64,000 nucleotides of DNA, taken from Solimonas sp041659605. Lineage in GTDB: Bacteria; Pseudomonadota; Gammaproteobacteria; Nevskiales; Nevskiaceae. Shown here piece by piece: positions 18,547-27,612 of the stretch (the first letter of the stretch is position 1; each line of letters starts with the position of its first letter). The notes below the pieces were generated by a model that worked only from the letters and a program-made list of their open reading frames with translations, did no database searches and was not told where the DNA came from. The position numbers and the translations under genes were made by a program. Location: the NCBI GenBank assembly GCA_041659605.1, contig JBAZXW010000016.1, positions 30,201 through 94,200 of the forward strand, written 5' to 3'.

Positions 18547-19488
18547 ATGTCGATGACGTCCCAAAGTCCCCTTTCTTTTCAGGACTTGATTCTCAAGCTC
18601 CAGGCCTTCTGGGCCGGGCACGGCTGCGTGCTCGTGCAACCGATGGACATGGAAATGGGCGCCGGCACCTTTCACTGGTCGACCTTTCTGCGCGCGATCG
18701 GCCCGGAGCCCTGGAACACCGCCTACGTGCAGCCGTCGCGGCGACCGGCCGACGGCCGCTACGGCGAGAACCCGAACCGCCTGCAGCACTACTACCAGTT
18801 CCAGGTGCTGATGAAGCCGAGCCCGCCGAACATCCAGCAGTTGTACCTGGACTCGCTGAAGATGCTCGGCTTCGACCCGCTGGTGCACGACATCCGCTTC
18901 GTCGAAGACAACTGGGAGTCGCCGACGCTCGGCGCCTGGGGTTTGGGCTGGGAGGTCTGGCTCAATGGCATGGAAGTCACGCAGTTCACCTACTTCCAGC
19001 AGGTCGGCGGCATCGAATGCCGGCCGGTCGCGGGCGAGATCACCTACGGCCTCGAACGCCTGGCGATGTACATCCAGAAGAAGGAGAGCGTGTTCGACCT
19101 GGTCTGGAGCAGGCACAGTCTGCCGGGGGGCGGCGATCGCGTCGTCACCTACGGCGACGTCTACCACCAGAATGAAGTCGAGCAGAGCCATTACAACTTC
19201 GAGCACGCGGATACCGCCGCACTGTTCGAGCGCTTCAACAAGGCCGAGTCCGAGTGCCAGCATCTGCTCTCGCTCGAGACGCCGCTGCCACTGCCGGCCT
19301 ACGAGCGCACGATCCAGGCCAGCCACGCCTTCAACCTGCTCGACGCCCGCGGTGCGATCTCCGTGACCGAGCGCCAAGCCTACATCCTGCGTGTGCGCAC
19401 GCTGGCGCGCGGCTGTGCCGAGGCGTATTTCAAGGCGCGCGAAGCCCTTGGATTTCCGATGCTCCGCGCGCCGGCAAAGGCGGCCTGA
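18547..19488 (+). CDS. glyQ: Glycyl-tRNA synthetase alpha subunit
   Basis: 313 aa, close to the 303 aa of E. coli GlyQ. It forms the catalytic core of the alpha2-beta2 bacterial glycyl-tRNA synthetase that charges tRNA-Gly. Family segments are obvious: FQDLILKLQAFWAGHGCVL, MEMGAGTFHWSTFLRAIGPE, YVQPSRRPADGRYGENPNRL and VEDNWESPTLGAWGLGWEVW. The partner gene glyS is on the same strand but 3.1 kb downstream, separated by a secreted-protein gene and an opposing katG. An ATG two codons downstream is an equally possible start. Confidence 0.98.
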   Translation: MSMTSQSPLSFQDLILKLQAFWAGHGCVLVQPMDMEMGAGTFHWSTFLRAIGPEPWNTAYVQPSRRPADGRYGENPNRLQHYYQFQVLMKPSPPNIQQLYLDSLKMLGFDPLVHDIRFVEDNWESPTLGAWGLGWEVWLNGMEVTQFTYFQQVGGIECRPVAGEITYGLERLAMYIQKKESVFDLVWSRHSLPGGGDRVVTYGDVYHQNEVEQSHYNFEHADTAALFERFNKAESECQHLLSLETPLPLPAYERTIQASHAFNLLDARGAISVTERQAYILRVRTLARGCAEAYFKAREALGFPMLRAPAKAA

Positions 19489-19643
19489 GCGACTTCCCAG
19501 TCAGGCGGCATTCAGGTAGGAAAAGGCCTACGTTCCTGTCGTTGACTTTCCTACAGCAGTCACTGATTCTCCCAGCGCGCCGTGCCGGCCATGCCGTGCG
19601 AAGCGCAGGTTTCCAAGGAGTTTCAACGACAAGGAGAGTCACT

Positions 19644-20192
19644 ATGACGCGTTTGGATGGGGTATTGCTGCGCCTGGCGGCCGGATGCACGGCTTTCGTC
19701 AGTGCGTCGGCGTTGGCACAAGTGCAGTCGAACACCTGCGTTGCGGCAGTCGACGGTCCGCACCAGGGCGTTCACAGCCAATTCGACGGCAGCGCAGATG
19801 CGGTTGCCTGGCCACCGAACCACAAGATGCACACCGTGCGCATTTCAGCCGTGAACGAGGACGGCGATGAGTGCAACGTCACGATCACGGATGTGCGCCA
19901 GGACGAAGCGCTCAACGGACTGGGTGACGGCAACACCAGCCCGGACGCGGCGAACTGCGACAACGGCGGCAACGAGTCGACTGTTGACGTTCGCGGTGAG
20001 CGCTCGGGCGTGGGCACCGGCCGCTACTACCACGTGATGTACACGATGGACGATCCGGACGCGCCGATGTCGCCGGCCGCCGGTGACGCACGTGTCCTCG
20101 TGCCGCACGATCAGGGCATCAAGAAAGTGTGGGTCGACGAAGGTCCGCTGTTCGCTTCGTACGAGGGCGCGGCGCTGGCCTGCAGCCAGTAA
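19644..20192 (+). CDS. Secreted protein with WPPNHK motif
   Basis: 182 aa with a signal peptide (about 1-25, cleavage after ALAQ) and an excellent ribosome site (AAGGAGAG) before the ATG at 19644. The mature part contains WPPNHKMHTVRISAVNEDGD and later GLGDGNTSPDA, a combination that recurs in extracellular proteins as a small Ig-like or HYR-like module with conserved cysteines (C32, C75 and C99 among others). I do not know a function. It is inserted between glyQ and glyS and ends at a strong bidirectional terminator shared with katG. Confidence 0.82.
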   Translation: MTRLDGVLLRLAAGCTAFVSASALAQVQSNTCVAAVDGPHQGVHSQFDGSADAVAWPPNHKMHTVRISAVNEDGDECNVTITDVRQDEALNGLGDGNTSPDAANCDNGGNESTVDVRGERSGVGTGRYYHVMYTMDDPDAPMSPAAGDARVLVPHDQGIKKVWVDEGPLFASYEGAALACSQ

Positions 20193-20206
20193 AAAAGTCC
20201 GCCGCA

Positions 20207-20237
20207 AAAAGAACCCGCCTTTCGGCGGGTTCTTTTT
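20207..20237. terminator. Bidirectional terminator between the WPPNHK gene and katG
   Basis: Perfect 14-bp arms (AAAAAGAACCCGCC / GGCGGGTTCTTTTT) with a TTC loop, giving T-runs on both strands. It lies between convergent genes, 14 bp after one stop and 9 bp after the other. Confidence 0.9.
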
Positions 20238-20245
20238 TTGTGGGA

Positions 20246-22402
<2,157 letters not shown>

Positions 22403-22472
22403 GGGGAACTCCTCCTTGGAGATACTCCGGTTGCGATACAGCTATCCTGCGCGCCGGCACTCAATAAAGGAA

Positions 22473-22496
22473 ATTGATTGTTTCTTATGAATCAAT
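22473..22496. promoter_or_regulatory. AT-rich dyad in the katG-glyS divergent gap
   Basis: Perfect 7-bp inverted repeat ATTGATT-n10-AATCAAT, 71-94 bp upstream of katG and about 108 bp upstream of the glyS ATG, within the only strongly AT-rich stretch nearby. A CTAT/ATAG-like sequence flanks it (AATAGCTAT). It is a candidate peroxide-response operator; the match to the full OxyR consensus is not convincing. Confidence 0.35.
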
Positions 22497-22603
22497 AGCT
22501 ATTTTTGTCGGCCGACAAGAGGCCCCTTCTCCCGCCATTGGCTAAAAGCCCAACGATCCCGGAGAATTGCGCGCTCTTTTTGACGACCCTGCGAACCTGG
22601 ACC

Positions 22604-24670
22604 ATGGCCCGCGATCTGCTGCTCGAACTGGGCACCGAAGACCTTCCCGCCCGTTATGTTGCTCCACTGACCGAGGCGCTGCGCAAGGGTCTTTTCGATG
22701 GGCTACAGAAGCGTGGCGTCGCGCTGGGCGCGGTCCGCAGCTACGCCACGCCGCGCCGGATTGCCGTGCTGCTGACCGCGATCGCCGAACGCCAGCCGGA
22801 TCAGCAGATCGAACGACTGGGCCCGGCACTCACAGCAGCCTTGAAGGACGGCCAGCCGACGCCGGCGGCTCTGGGCTTCGCCAAGTCCTGCCGCGTCGAG
22901 TTCGCTGCGCTGGGCCGGAAGGACGGCAAGCTGCACTTCAGCAAATCCCAGCCGGGCCGCGAGACTGCGGCGCTGCTGCCGGAGATCTTCGAAGAGACGC
23001 TCAAGCAGATGGACGAGCTGGTGCCCAAGCGCATGCGCTGGGGTTCCGGCGAAGAGACTTTCGTGCGCCCGGTGCAATGGCTGCTGTGCCTGTTCGGCGC
23101 GGACGTCGTGCCGCTGCAGCGCTTTGGCCTGACCGCCGGCCGGCTGAGCTACGGACACCGCTTCCACGCGCCGGCCGCAATCGAAATCAAGGCGCCGGAC
23201 GATTACGAAGCGGTTCTCAAGGCTGCGATGGTCTGGGCGGATATCGACAGCCGCAAAGCCGAAATCCGTGCCCAGATCGAGGCCGAAGCGCGGCGCCTGA
23301 ACGGGCATGCGCGCATCACCGCGGACCTGCTCGATGAAGTGACCGCGCTGGTCGAGTGGCCGACCGCGATCACCGGCCATTTCGAGGCGCGCTTCCTCGA
23401 ACTGCCGCCGGAGGTCATCGTCGCCACGGTCGAGACCAATCAGCGCTACTTCACGGTGTTCCGCGACGCCGGCATGAAGCAGCTGACCCCCGCATTCATC
23501 ACCGTGTCGAACATCCAGTCGCGCGACGTCGCGCAGGTGATCGCGGGCAACGAGCGCGTCGTGCGCCCGCGCCTGACCGACGCGCTGTTCTTCTGGCAGC
23601 AGGATCTCAAGCAGCCGCTGGAGGGCTATGGCGCGCGCCTCGCGACCGTGACCTTCCAGAAGGATCTCGGCAGCATCGCCGACAAGATTGCGCGCGTGCG
23701 CAAACTGTCAGCCGCCATTGCCCATACGCTCGGCGCCGACGCCGGCCTGGTCGAGCGCGCCGCGGCCCTGTGCAAGAACGATCTCGTCACTCGCATGGTG
23801 TTCGAGTTCCCGGAACTGCAGGGCCTGATGGGCGGGTATTACGCCGCGAAATCGGGCGAGCCCGCCGCGGTTGCGCAGGCGGTGCGCGAGCATTACCTGC
23901 CGACGCAGCAGGGCACGCCGATTCCGTCCACGCGCGAAGGACAGATCCTGGCGCTGGCCGACAAGCTCGACACGCTCGCCGGCATCTTCGCCATCGGCCA
24001 GAAGCCGAGCGCGAGCAAGGATCCCTACGCGCTGCGCCGCGCCGCGCTGGGCGTCCTGCGCATCTGCCTCGAAGCCGAACTGCCGCTCGATCTCGCTGCC
24101 TTGCTGCGCGAAGCCCTGGCGCTGCAGCCGGCCGGACAGCGCGGCGACAGCCTTCTCGCGGAACTGCTCGATTTCGTGCTCGAACGCCAGCGCGCCTACC
24201 TGGTCGGGCAGACCGTCGAGAAGCGCGAAGTCAGCGTCGAGATGTTCGAATCCGTCAAGGCGATGGGCATCACGGCGCCACTCGACTTCCAGCGCCGGCT
24301 GCTTGCGGTACACGCCTTCGTCGCCGAAGCCGCCGCGCCGAACCTCGCTGCGGCCAACAAGCGCATCCGCAACATTCTTCGACAAGCCGGCATGGCGACC
24401 GGCGACGTCGATCCGCAACGCTTCGAACACGCCGCCGAGAAAACGTTGTACGCCCGCCTGGGCGAGCTCGAAGCGCTCAACGCACGCACCGCCGACTATC
24501 GCGAACAGCTGATCAACCTCGCCGCGCTGCGCGAACCGGTCGATGCCTTCTTCGACGGCGTGATGGTCAATGCGGACGATCCGGCAGTCCGCGCAAACCG
24601 CCTCGCGTTGCTCGCCCGCCTCGACCGGTTGTGCCGCTCGGTGGCGGACCTGTCGCAATTGCCCGGTTGA
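22604..24670 (+). CDS. glyS: Glycyl-tRNA synthetase beta subunit
   Basis: 688 aa, essentially the length of E. coli GlyS (689). It supplies the tRNA-binding part of the alpha2-beta2 synthetase. The start MARDLLLELGTEDLPARYV at the ATG 22604 is the family N-terminus; an in-frame TTG at 22505 would add a 33-residue non-conserved leader. Core segments such as FHAPAAIEIKAPDDYEAVL, AALCKNDLVTRMVFEFPELQ and PYALRRAALGVLRI are intact. It is followed by gmhB 25 bp later, as in many gammaproteobacteria. Confidence 0.98.
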   Translation: MARDLLLELGTEDLPARYVAPLTEALRKGLFDGLQKRGVALGAVRSYATPRRIAVLLTAIAERQPDQQIERLGPALTAALKDGQPTPAALGFAKSCRVEFAALGRKDGKLHFSKSQPGRETAALLPEIFEETLKQMDELVPKRMRWGSGEETFVRPVQWLLCLFGADVVPLQRFGLTAGRLSYGHRFHAPAAIEIKAPDDYEAVLKAAMVWADIDSRKAEIRAQIEAEARRLNGHARITADLLDEVTALVEWPTAITGHFEARFLELPPEVIVATVETNQRYFTVFRDAGMKQLTPAFITVSNIQSRDVAQVIAGNERVVRPRLTDALFFWQQDLKQPLEGYGARLATVTFQKDLGSIADKIARVRKLSAAIAHTLGADAGLVERAAALCKNDLVTRMVFEFPELQGLMGGYYAAKSGEPAAVAQAVREHYLPTQQGTPIPSTREGQILALADKLDTLAGIFAIGQKPSASKDPYALRRAALGVLRICLEAELPLDLAALLREALALQPAGQRGDSLLAELLDFVLERQRAYLVGQTVEKREVSVEMFESVKAMGITAPLDFQRRLLAVHAFVAEAAAPNLAAANKRIRNILRQAGMATGDVDPQRFEHAAEKTLYARLGELEALNARTADYREQLINLAALREPVDAFFDGVMVNADDPAVRANRLALLARLDRLCRSVADLSQLPG

Positions 24671-24695
24671 GCGAGCATCGCGCTAGAGTCACGCC

Positions 24696-25268
24696 ATGAA
24701 AATCGTGATTCTCGACCGCGACGGCGTCATCAACGAGGACTCGCCCGACTACATCAAGTCGGTCGCGGAGTGGCATCCGATTCCTGGCAGCCTCGAAGCG
24801 ATCGCCAAGCTGTGCCAAGCGGGCTTTCGCGTCTTCGTCGCCAGCAACCAGTCCGGTCTGGGCCAGGGCCTGTTCAGTTACGACGACTTCTGCGCGATGA
24901 ACGATCGCATGCAGAAGTTGCTGGCCGAGCTGGGCGGCCGCATCGACGGTGTCGCGTTTGCGCCGGACCACCCGGACAGCCCCACACCCAACCGCAAACC
25001 GGCACCGGGCATGGTTCTGGATCTCGCACGCCGACTGAACATCAGCGCCGAACTGATTCCGGTGGTCGGCGACTCGTGGCGCGACGTCGTCGCCGCGCGC
25101 GCCGCCAGGGCGCGGCCGGTGCTGGTGCGCAGCGGCAACGGCCGCCTCACGGAAGCCGAGCACATGACCGATTTGCGCGGCGTGGCGATCTACGACGATC
25201 TGGCTGCGTTCGCCGCAGCGCTGATTGCAGCGCAGCAGGCGCTGCCTCACCTGCCGCAGACGGCGTAG
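24696..25268 (+). CDS. gmhB: D-glycero-beta-D-manno-heptose-1,7-bisphosphate 7-phosphatase, zinc-site-less variant
   Basis: 190 aa HAD-superfamily phosphatase for ADP-heptose synthesis (LPS core). The nucleophile motif LDRDGVINEDSPDYIKS is at the N-terminus, motif II is VASNQSG and motif IV is VGDSWRD. The family normally has a zinc-binding insert with Cys and His residues before the RKP-PGM segment; here that region reads APDHPDSPTPNRKPAPGM with no cysteine at all. The active site is otherwise complete. Placement after glyS is typical for gmhB. Confidence 0.9.
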   Translation: MKIVILDRDGVINEDSPDYIKSVAEWHPIPGSLEAIAKLCQAGFRVFVASNQSGLGQGLFSYDDFCAMNDRMQKLLAELGGRIDGVAFAPDHPDSPTPNRKPAPGMVLDLARRLNISAELIPVVGDSWRDVVAARAARARPVLVRSGNGRLTEAEHMTDLRGVAIYDDLAAFAAALIAAQQALPHLPQTA

Positions 25269-25621
25269 TCCTCGCGGCGGCGATCGATCTCGATGCCCAC
25301 CGACTTCACGCCGGCCACCGCGCCCGGCTTGGTCAGCGCCAAGCGCAGGGCCTGGATCGGAAACTCCTCGAACAGCCGGCGCGCGACGCGCTCGGCCAGC
25401 GTTTCGAGCAGGGCCGGCTGCTCAGCCTCGGCCAGCTTCACCACCGCCTCGCTGACCGCCGCGTAGTCGACGGCGTCGCGCACGCGATCGCTGCTCGCCG
25501 CTTCGCGCGTGTCCACGGCCATCTCCAGGTCGAACAGCAGCGGGCGCTTGAGCTGCCGCTCCCAGGCATGGATGCCGACGATGGTTTCGACTTCGAGCCC
25601 GCGGATAAAGACCTTGTCCAT
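25247..25621 (-). CDS. folB: Dihydroneopterin aldolase
   Basis: 124 aa, one FolB domain. It converts 7,8-dihydroneopterin to 6-hydroxymethyl-dihydropterin in folate synthesis. Recognisable residues are the N-terminal KVFIRGLEVETIVGIHAWE with the pterin-binding Glu, and ALTKPGAVAGVKSVGIEI with the catalytic Lys near residue 98. Its C-terminus overlaps the convergent gmhB tail by 22 bp. It follows tsaD by 9 bp on the same strand and is probably co-transcribed with it. Confidence 0.95.
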   Translation of the reverse strand: MDKVFIRGLEVETIVGIHAWERQLKRPLLFDLEMAVDTREAASSDRVRDAVDYAAVSEAVVKLAEAEQPALLETLAERVARRLFEEFPIQALRLALTKPGAVAGVKSVGIEIDRRREDYAVCGR

Positions 25622-25630
25622 CGCAATTCC

Positions 25631-26677
25631 TCAAGCCGCGACACGCGGCGGCAGCAGATTGGCGAGCGCCCAGCGCGGCGTGGTGAACAGCTTGCCGCCG
25701 GCACTCTTGCCGTCACCGCGCCGCACCCAACCGGTGTAGGCGATCATCGCCGCGTTGTCGGTGCAGAACTCGTGCCGCGGAAAGTGCAGCGCGACATTGC
25801 GCCGGTGGGCGAAGTCCTGCAGCTTTTCGCGCAAGCGCCGATTGGCGCCGACGCCGCCGGCGACGACCACGCGCCGCAGGCCCGCAGCTTCCAGCGCGCG
25901 GCCGACCTTGATCACCAGCGTATCGGCGACCGCCTCCTGGAAGGCCTGCGCCAGATCGGCCTTGTCCTGCTCGGAAGCGCCGGCCGGCAGTGCAGTCAGC
26001 ACCGCCGTCTTGAGTCCGCTGAAACTGAACTCCAGCCCGGGCCGGTCCGTCATCGGCCGCGGGAAGCGGAAGCGGCCCTCCCGCCCCTGCTCCGCCAGTT
26101 GCGCCAGATGCGGGCCGCCGGGATAGGGCAGGCCGAGCAGCTTGGCGGTCTTGTCGAAGGCCTCACCGACCGCATCGTCCAGGCTCTCGCCGAGCAGTTC
26201 GTAGGCGCCGTAGCCGCGCACCGCGACCAGCATCGTGTGTCCGCCGGAGACGAGCAGGGCCAGGAACGGGAAGTCCGGCGCCGGCGTTTCCAGCATCGGC
26301 GCGAGCAGGTGGGCTTCCATGTGATGCACCGGAATCAGCGGAATCCCCAGCGCGGTTGACAAGCCGGCGGCGACCGCCGCGCCGACCATCAGCGCGCCGA
26401 TCAGCCCTGGCCCGGCGGTATAGGCCACGCCGCCCAGATCGGCCGCGTCGATGCCGGCGTCTAGAAAGGCTGTCCGCACCAGCCCGCTGATCCGCTGCAC
26501 ATGGTCGCGGGATGCCAGTTCCGGCACCACGCCGCCATACTCGGCATGCAATCGGACCTGGCTGTGCAACGCGTGCGCGAGCAGGCCGCGCCGGCCGCAA
26601 TAGACGGCGACGGCTGTTTCGTCGCAGGAGGTTTCGATGCCGAGAATAGGCTTGGGCATCGCCGATGGAACTGACAT
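25631..26677 (-). CDS. tsaD: tRNA N6-threonylcarbamoyladenosine transferase TsaD
   Basis: 348 aa ASKHA-fold enzyme that attaches threonylcarbamoyl to A37 of ANN-decoding tRNAs. The start motif LGIETSCDETAVAVY, the metal-binding histidines in VHHMEAHLLAP, FLALLVSGGHTML and the C-terminal VAGGVGANRRLREKL are all present. The ATG at 26677 is used; a second in-frame ATG six codons later (26659) is also plausible. TsaC, its pathway partner, is encoded at 49814-50377. It is divergent from rpsU, the conserved arrangement. Confidence 0.98.
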   Translation of the reverse strand: MSVPSAMPKPILGIETSCDETAVAVYCGRRGLLAHALHSQVRLHAEYGGVVPELASRDHVQRISGLVRTAFLDAGIDAADLGGVAYTAGPGLIGALMVGAAVAAGLSTALGIPLIPVHHMEAHLLAPMLETPAPDFPFLALLVSGGHTMLVAVRGYGAYELLGESLDDAVGEAFDKTAKLLGLPYPGGPHLAQLAEQGREGRFRFPRPMTDRPGLEFSFSGLKTAVLTALPAGASEQDKADLAQAFQEAVADTLVIKVGRALEAAGLRRVVVAGGVGANRRLREKLQDFAHRRNVALHFPRHEFCTDNAAMIAYTGWVRRGDGKSAGGKLFTTPRWALANLLPPRVAA

Positions 26678-26707
26678 GCCGCCATTCTACGGGGGCCAGC
26701 AGAGGGA

Positions 26708-26736
26708 TTGCGCATGCTCCCTGGTCTCGTTAGAAT
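26708..26736 (+). promoter_or_regulatory. Sigma70 promoter of rpsU
   Basis: TTGCGC (-35), a 17-bp spacer and TAGAAT (-10), ending 57 bp upstream of the rpsU ATG in the divergent gap with tsaD. Confidence 0.6.
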
Positions 26737-26793
26737 CGCGGCCCTTTTTGGGCTTTACCAGCCCTCAAATCCGTTTAACGAGAGTGAGTCTCC

Positions 26794-27009
26794 ATGCCTT
26801 CTGTCCGCGTTCGTGATAACGAACCCTTCGAGGTTGCGGTCCGCCGCTTCAAGCGTACCTGCGAAAAGGCCGGCACCCTGACCGACCTGCGCAAGCACGA
26901 GTACTTCGAAAAGCCGAGCCAGGAGCGCAAGCGCAAGCGTGCCGCCGCGGTCAAGCGCCAGGCCAAGAAGGTCCAGCGCGAGTCCAACCGCCGCGTGCGG
27001 ATGTATTGA
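26794..27009 (+). CDS. rpsU: Ribosomal protein S21
   Basis: 71 aa, identical in size to E. coli S21, a very basic small-subunit protein that helps initiation. The whole family pattern is visible: MPSVRVRDNEPFEVAVRRFK, RTCEKAGTL, and the Arg/Lys-rich end (KPSQERKRKRAAAVKRQAKK ... RVRMY). It heads the macromolecular synthesis operon rpsU-yqeY-dnaG-rpoD and is separated from yqeY by a hairpin with a short T-run that probably allows partial read-through. Confidence 0.99.
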   Translation: MPSVRVRDNEPFEVAVRRFKRTCEKAGTLTDLRKHEYFEKPSQERKRKRAAAVKRQAKKVQRESNRRVRMY

Positions 27010-27054
27010 ACCTGCACCCGGGCGCTCCACATAGCGCCCTCGGTGTGTAGCAGA

Positions 27055-27075
27055 CGCGGCCACGGGCCGCGTTTT
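27055..27075 (+). terminator. Partial terminator after rpsU
   Basis: CGCGGCC-ACG-GGCCGCG followed by TTTT, about 18 bp before the yqeY ATG. A weaker hairpin (GGGCGCT / AGCGCCC) precedes it. Attenuation between rpsU and dnaG is a known feature of this operon in enterics. Confidence 0.65.
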
Positions 27076-27092
27076 GCGTTGGAGGCCCCCAA

Positions 27093-27539
27093 ATGTCCGA
27101 TCTGAAGAACCGAATCGCCGAAGACGTCAAAACCGCGATGCGTGCCGGCGAGAAGCTGCGCCTGTCCGTGCTGCGCATGCTGCAGGCCGAACTCAAGCAG
27201 CGCGAGGTGGTCGACGCGATCGAGCTGACCGACGCAGTGGTCGAAGCCGCCGTCGAGAAGATGGTCAAGCAGCGCCGCGACTCCGAATCGCAGTTCCGCG
27301 CCGGCAACCGCGCCGATCTCGCCGACAAGGAAGCCGCCGAGATCGTCCTGCTGATGGGCTACCTGCCGCAGCAGATGACCGAAGCCGAGCTGGCCGGACT
27401 GATCGACCAGGCCATCGCCGAAACCGGCGCCACTGGCGGCAAGGACATGGGCAAGGTCATGGGCTGGATCAAACCCAAGGCCCAGGGCCGCACCGACATG
27501 GGCAGGCTGTCCGGGCTGATCAAGGCAAAGCTCGCGTAG
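27093..27539 (+). CDS. yqeY: GatB/YqeY domain protein
   Basis: 148 aa, a YqeY-family protein (tRNA-binding helical domain related to the C-terminus of GatB). Typical segments are LKNRIAEDVKTAMRAGEKLR, LRMLQAELKQREV, KQRRDSESQFRAGNRADLAD and GKVMGWIKPKAQGRTDMGR. It lies between rpsU and dnaG as in many bacteria; its cellular role is not settled, with tRNA amidation or stability proposed. The TAG stop is formed by the GTAG end of a REPIN. Confidence 0.95.
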   Translation: MSDLKNRIAEDVKTAMRAGEKLRLSVLRMLQAELKQREVVDAIELTDAVVEAAVEKMVKQRRDSESQFRAGNRADLADKEAAEIVLLMGYLPQQMTEAELAGLIDQAIAETGATGGKDMGKVMGWIKPKAQGRTDMGRLSGLIKAKLA

Positions 27540-27603
27540 GGCGGGCCACGCCCGCCATCGGCCGCAGATCCGCGACCATTTCGGCGGCCGCGGGCCGCCC
27601 TAC
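27536..27603. repeat. REPIN-like palindrome, copy 2
   Basis: A 68-bp element starts GTAGGGCGGGCCACGCCCGCC and ends GGGCCGCCCTAC, two GC-rich hairpins in inverted orientation. The stem sequence differs from copies 1 and 3 but the GTAG...CTAC ends and size are the same. Its TAG is the stop codon of yqeY and its far end is 10 bp from the dnaG start. Confidence 0.65.
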
Positions 27604-27612
27604 AATCACGTC

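Noticed and set aside
17038..19377. Minus-strand extension of the carbonic anhydrase frame to about 1000 codons
   Set aside because: Only the part from the ATG at 17037 is carbonic anhydrase; the rest is antisense to the antiporter and glyQ.
24670..25268. glyS-gmhB-folB region as sign of rearrangement
   Set aside because: glyS followed by gmhB is a common order; the folB overlap is an ordinary convergent overlap.
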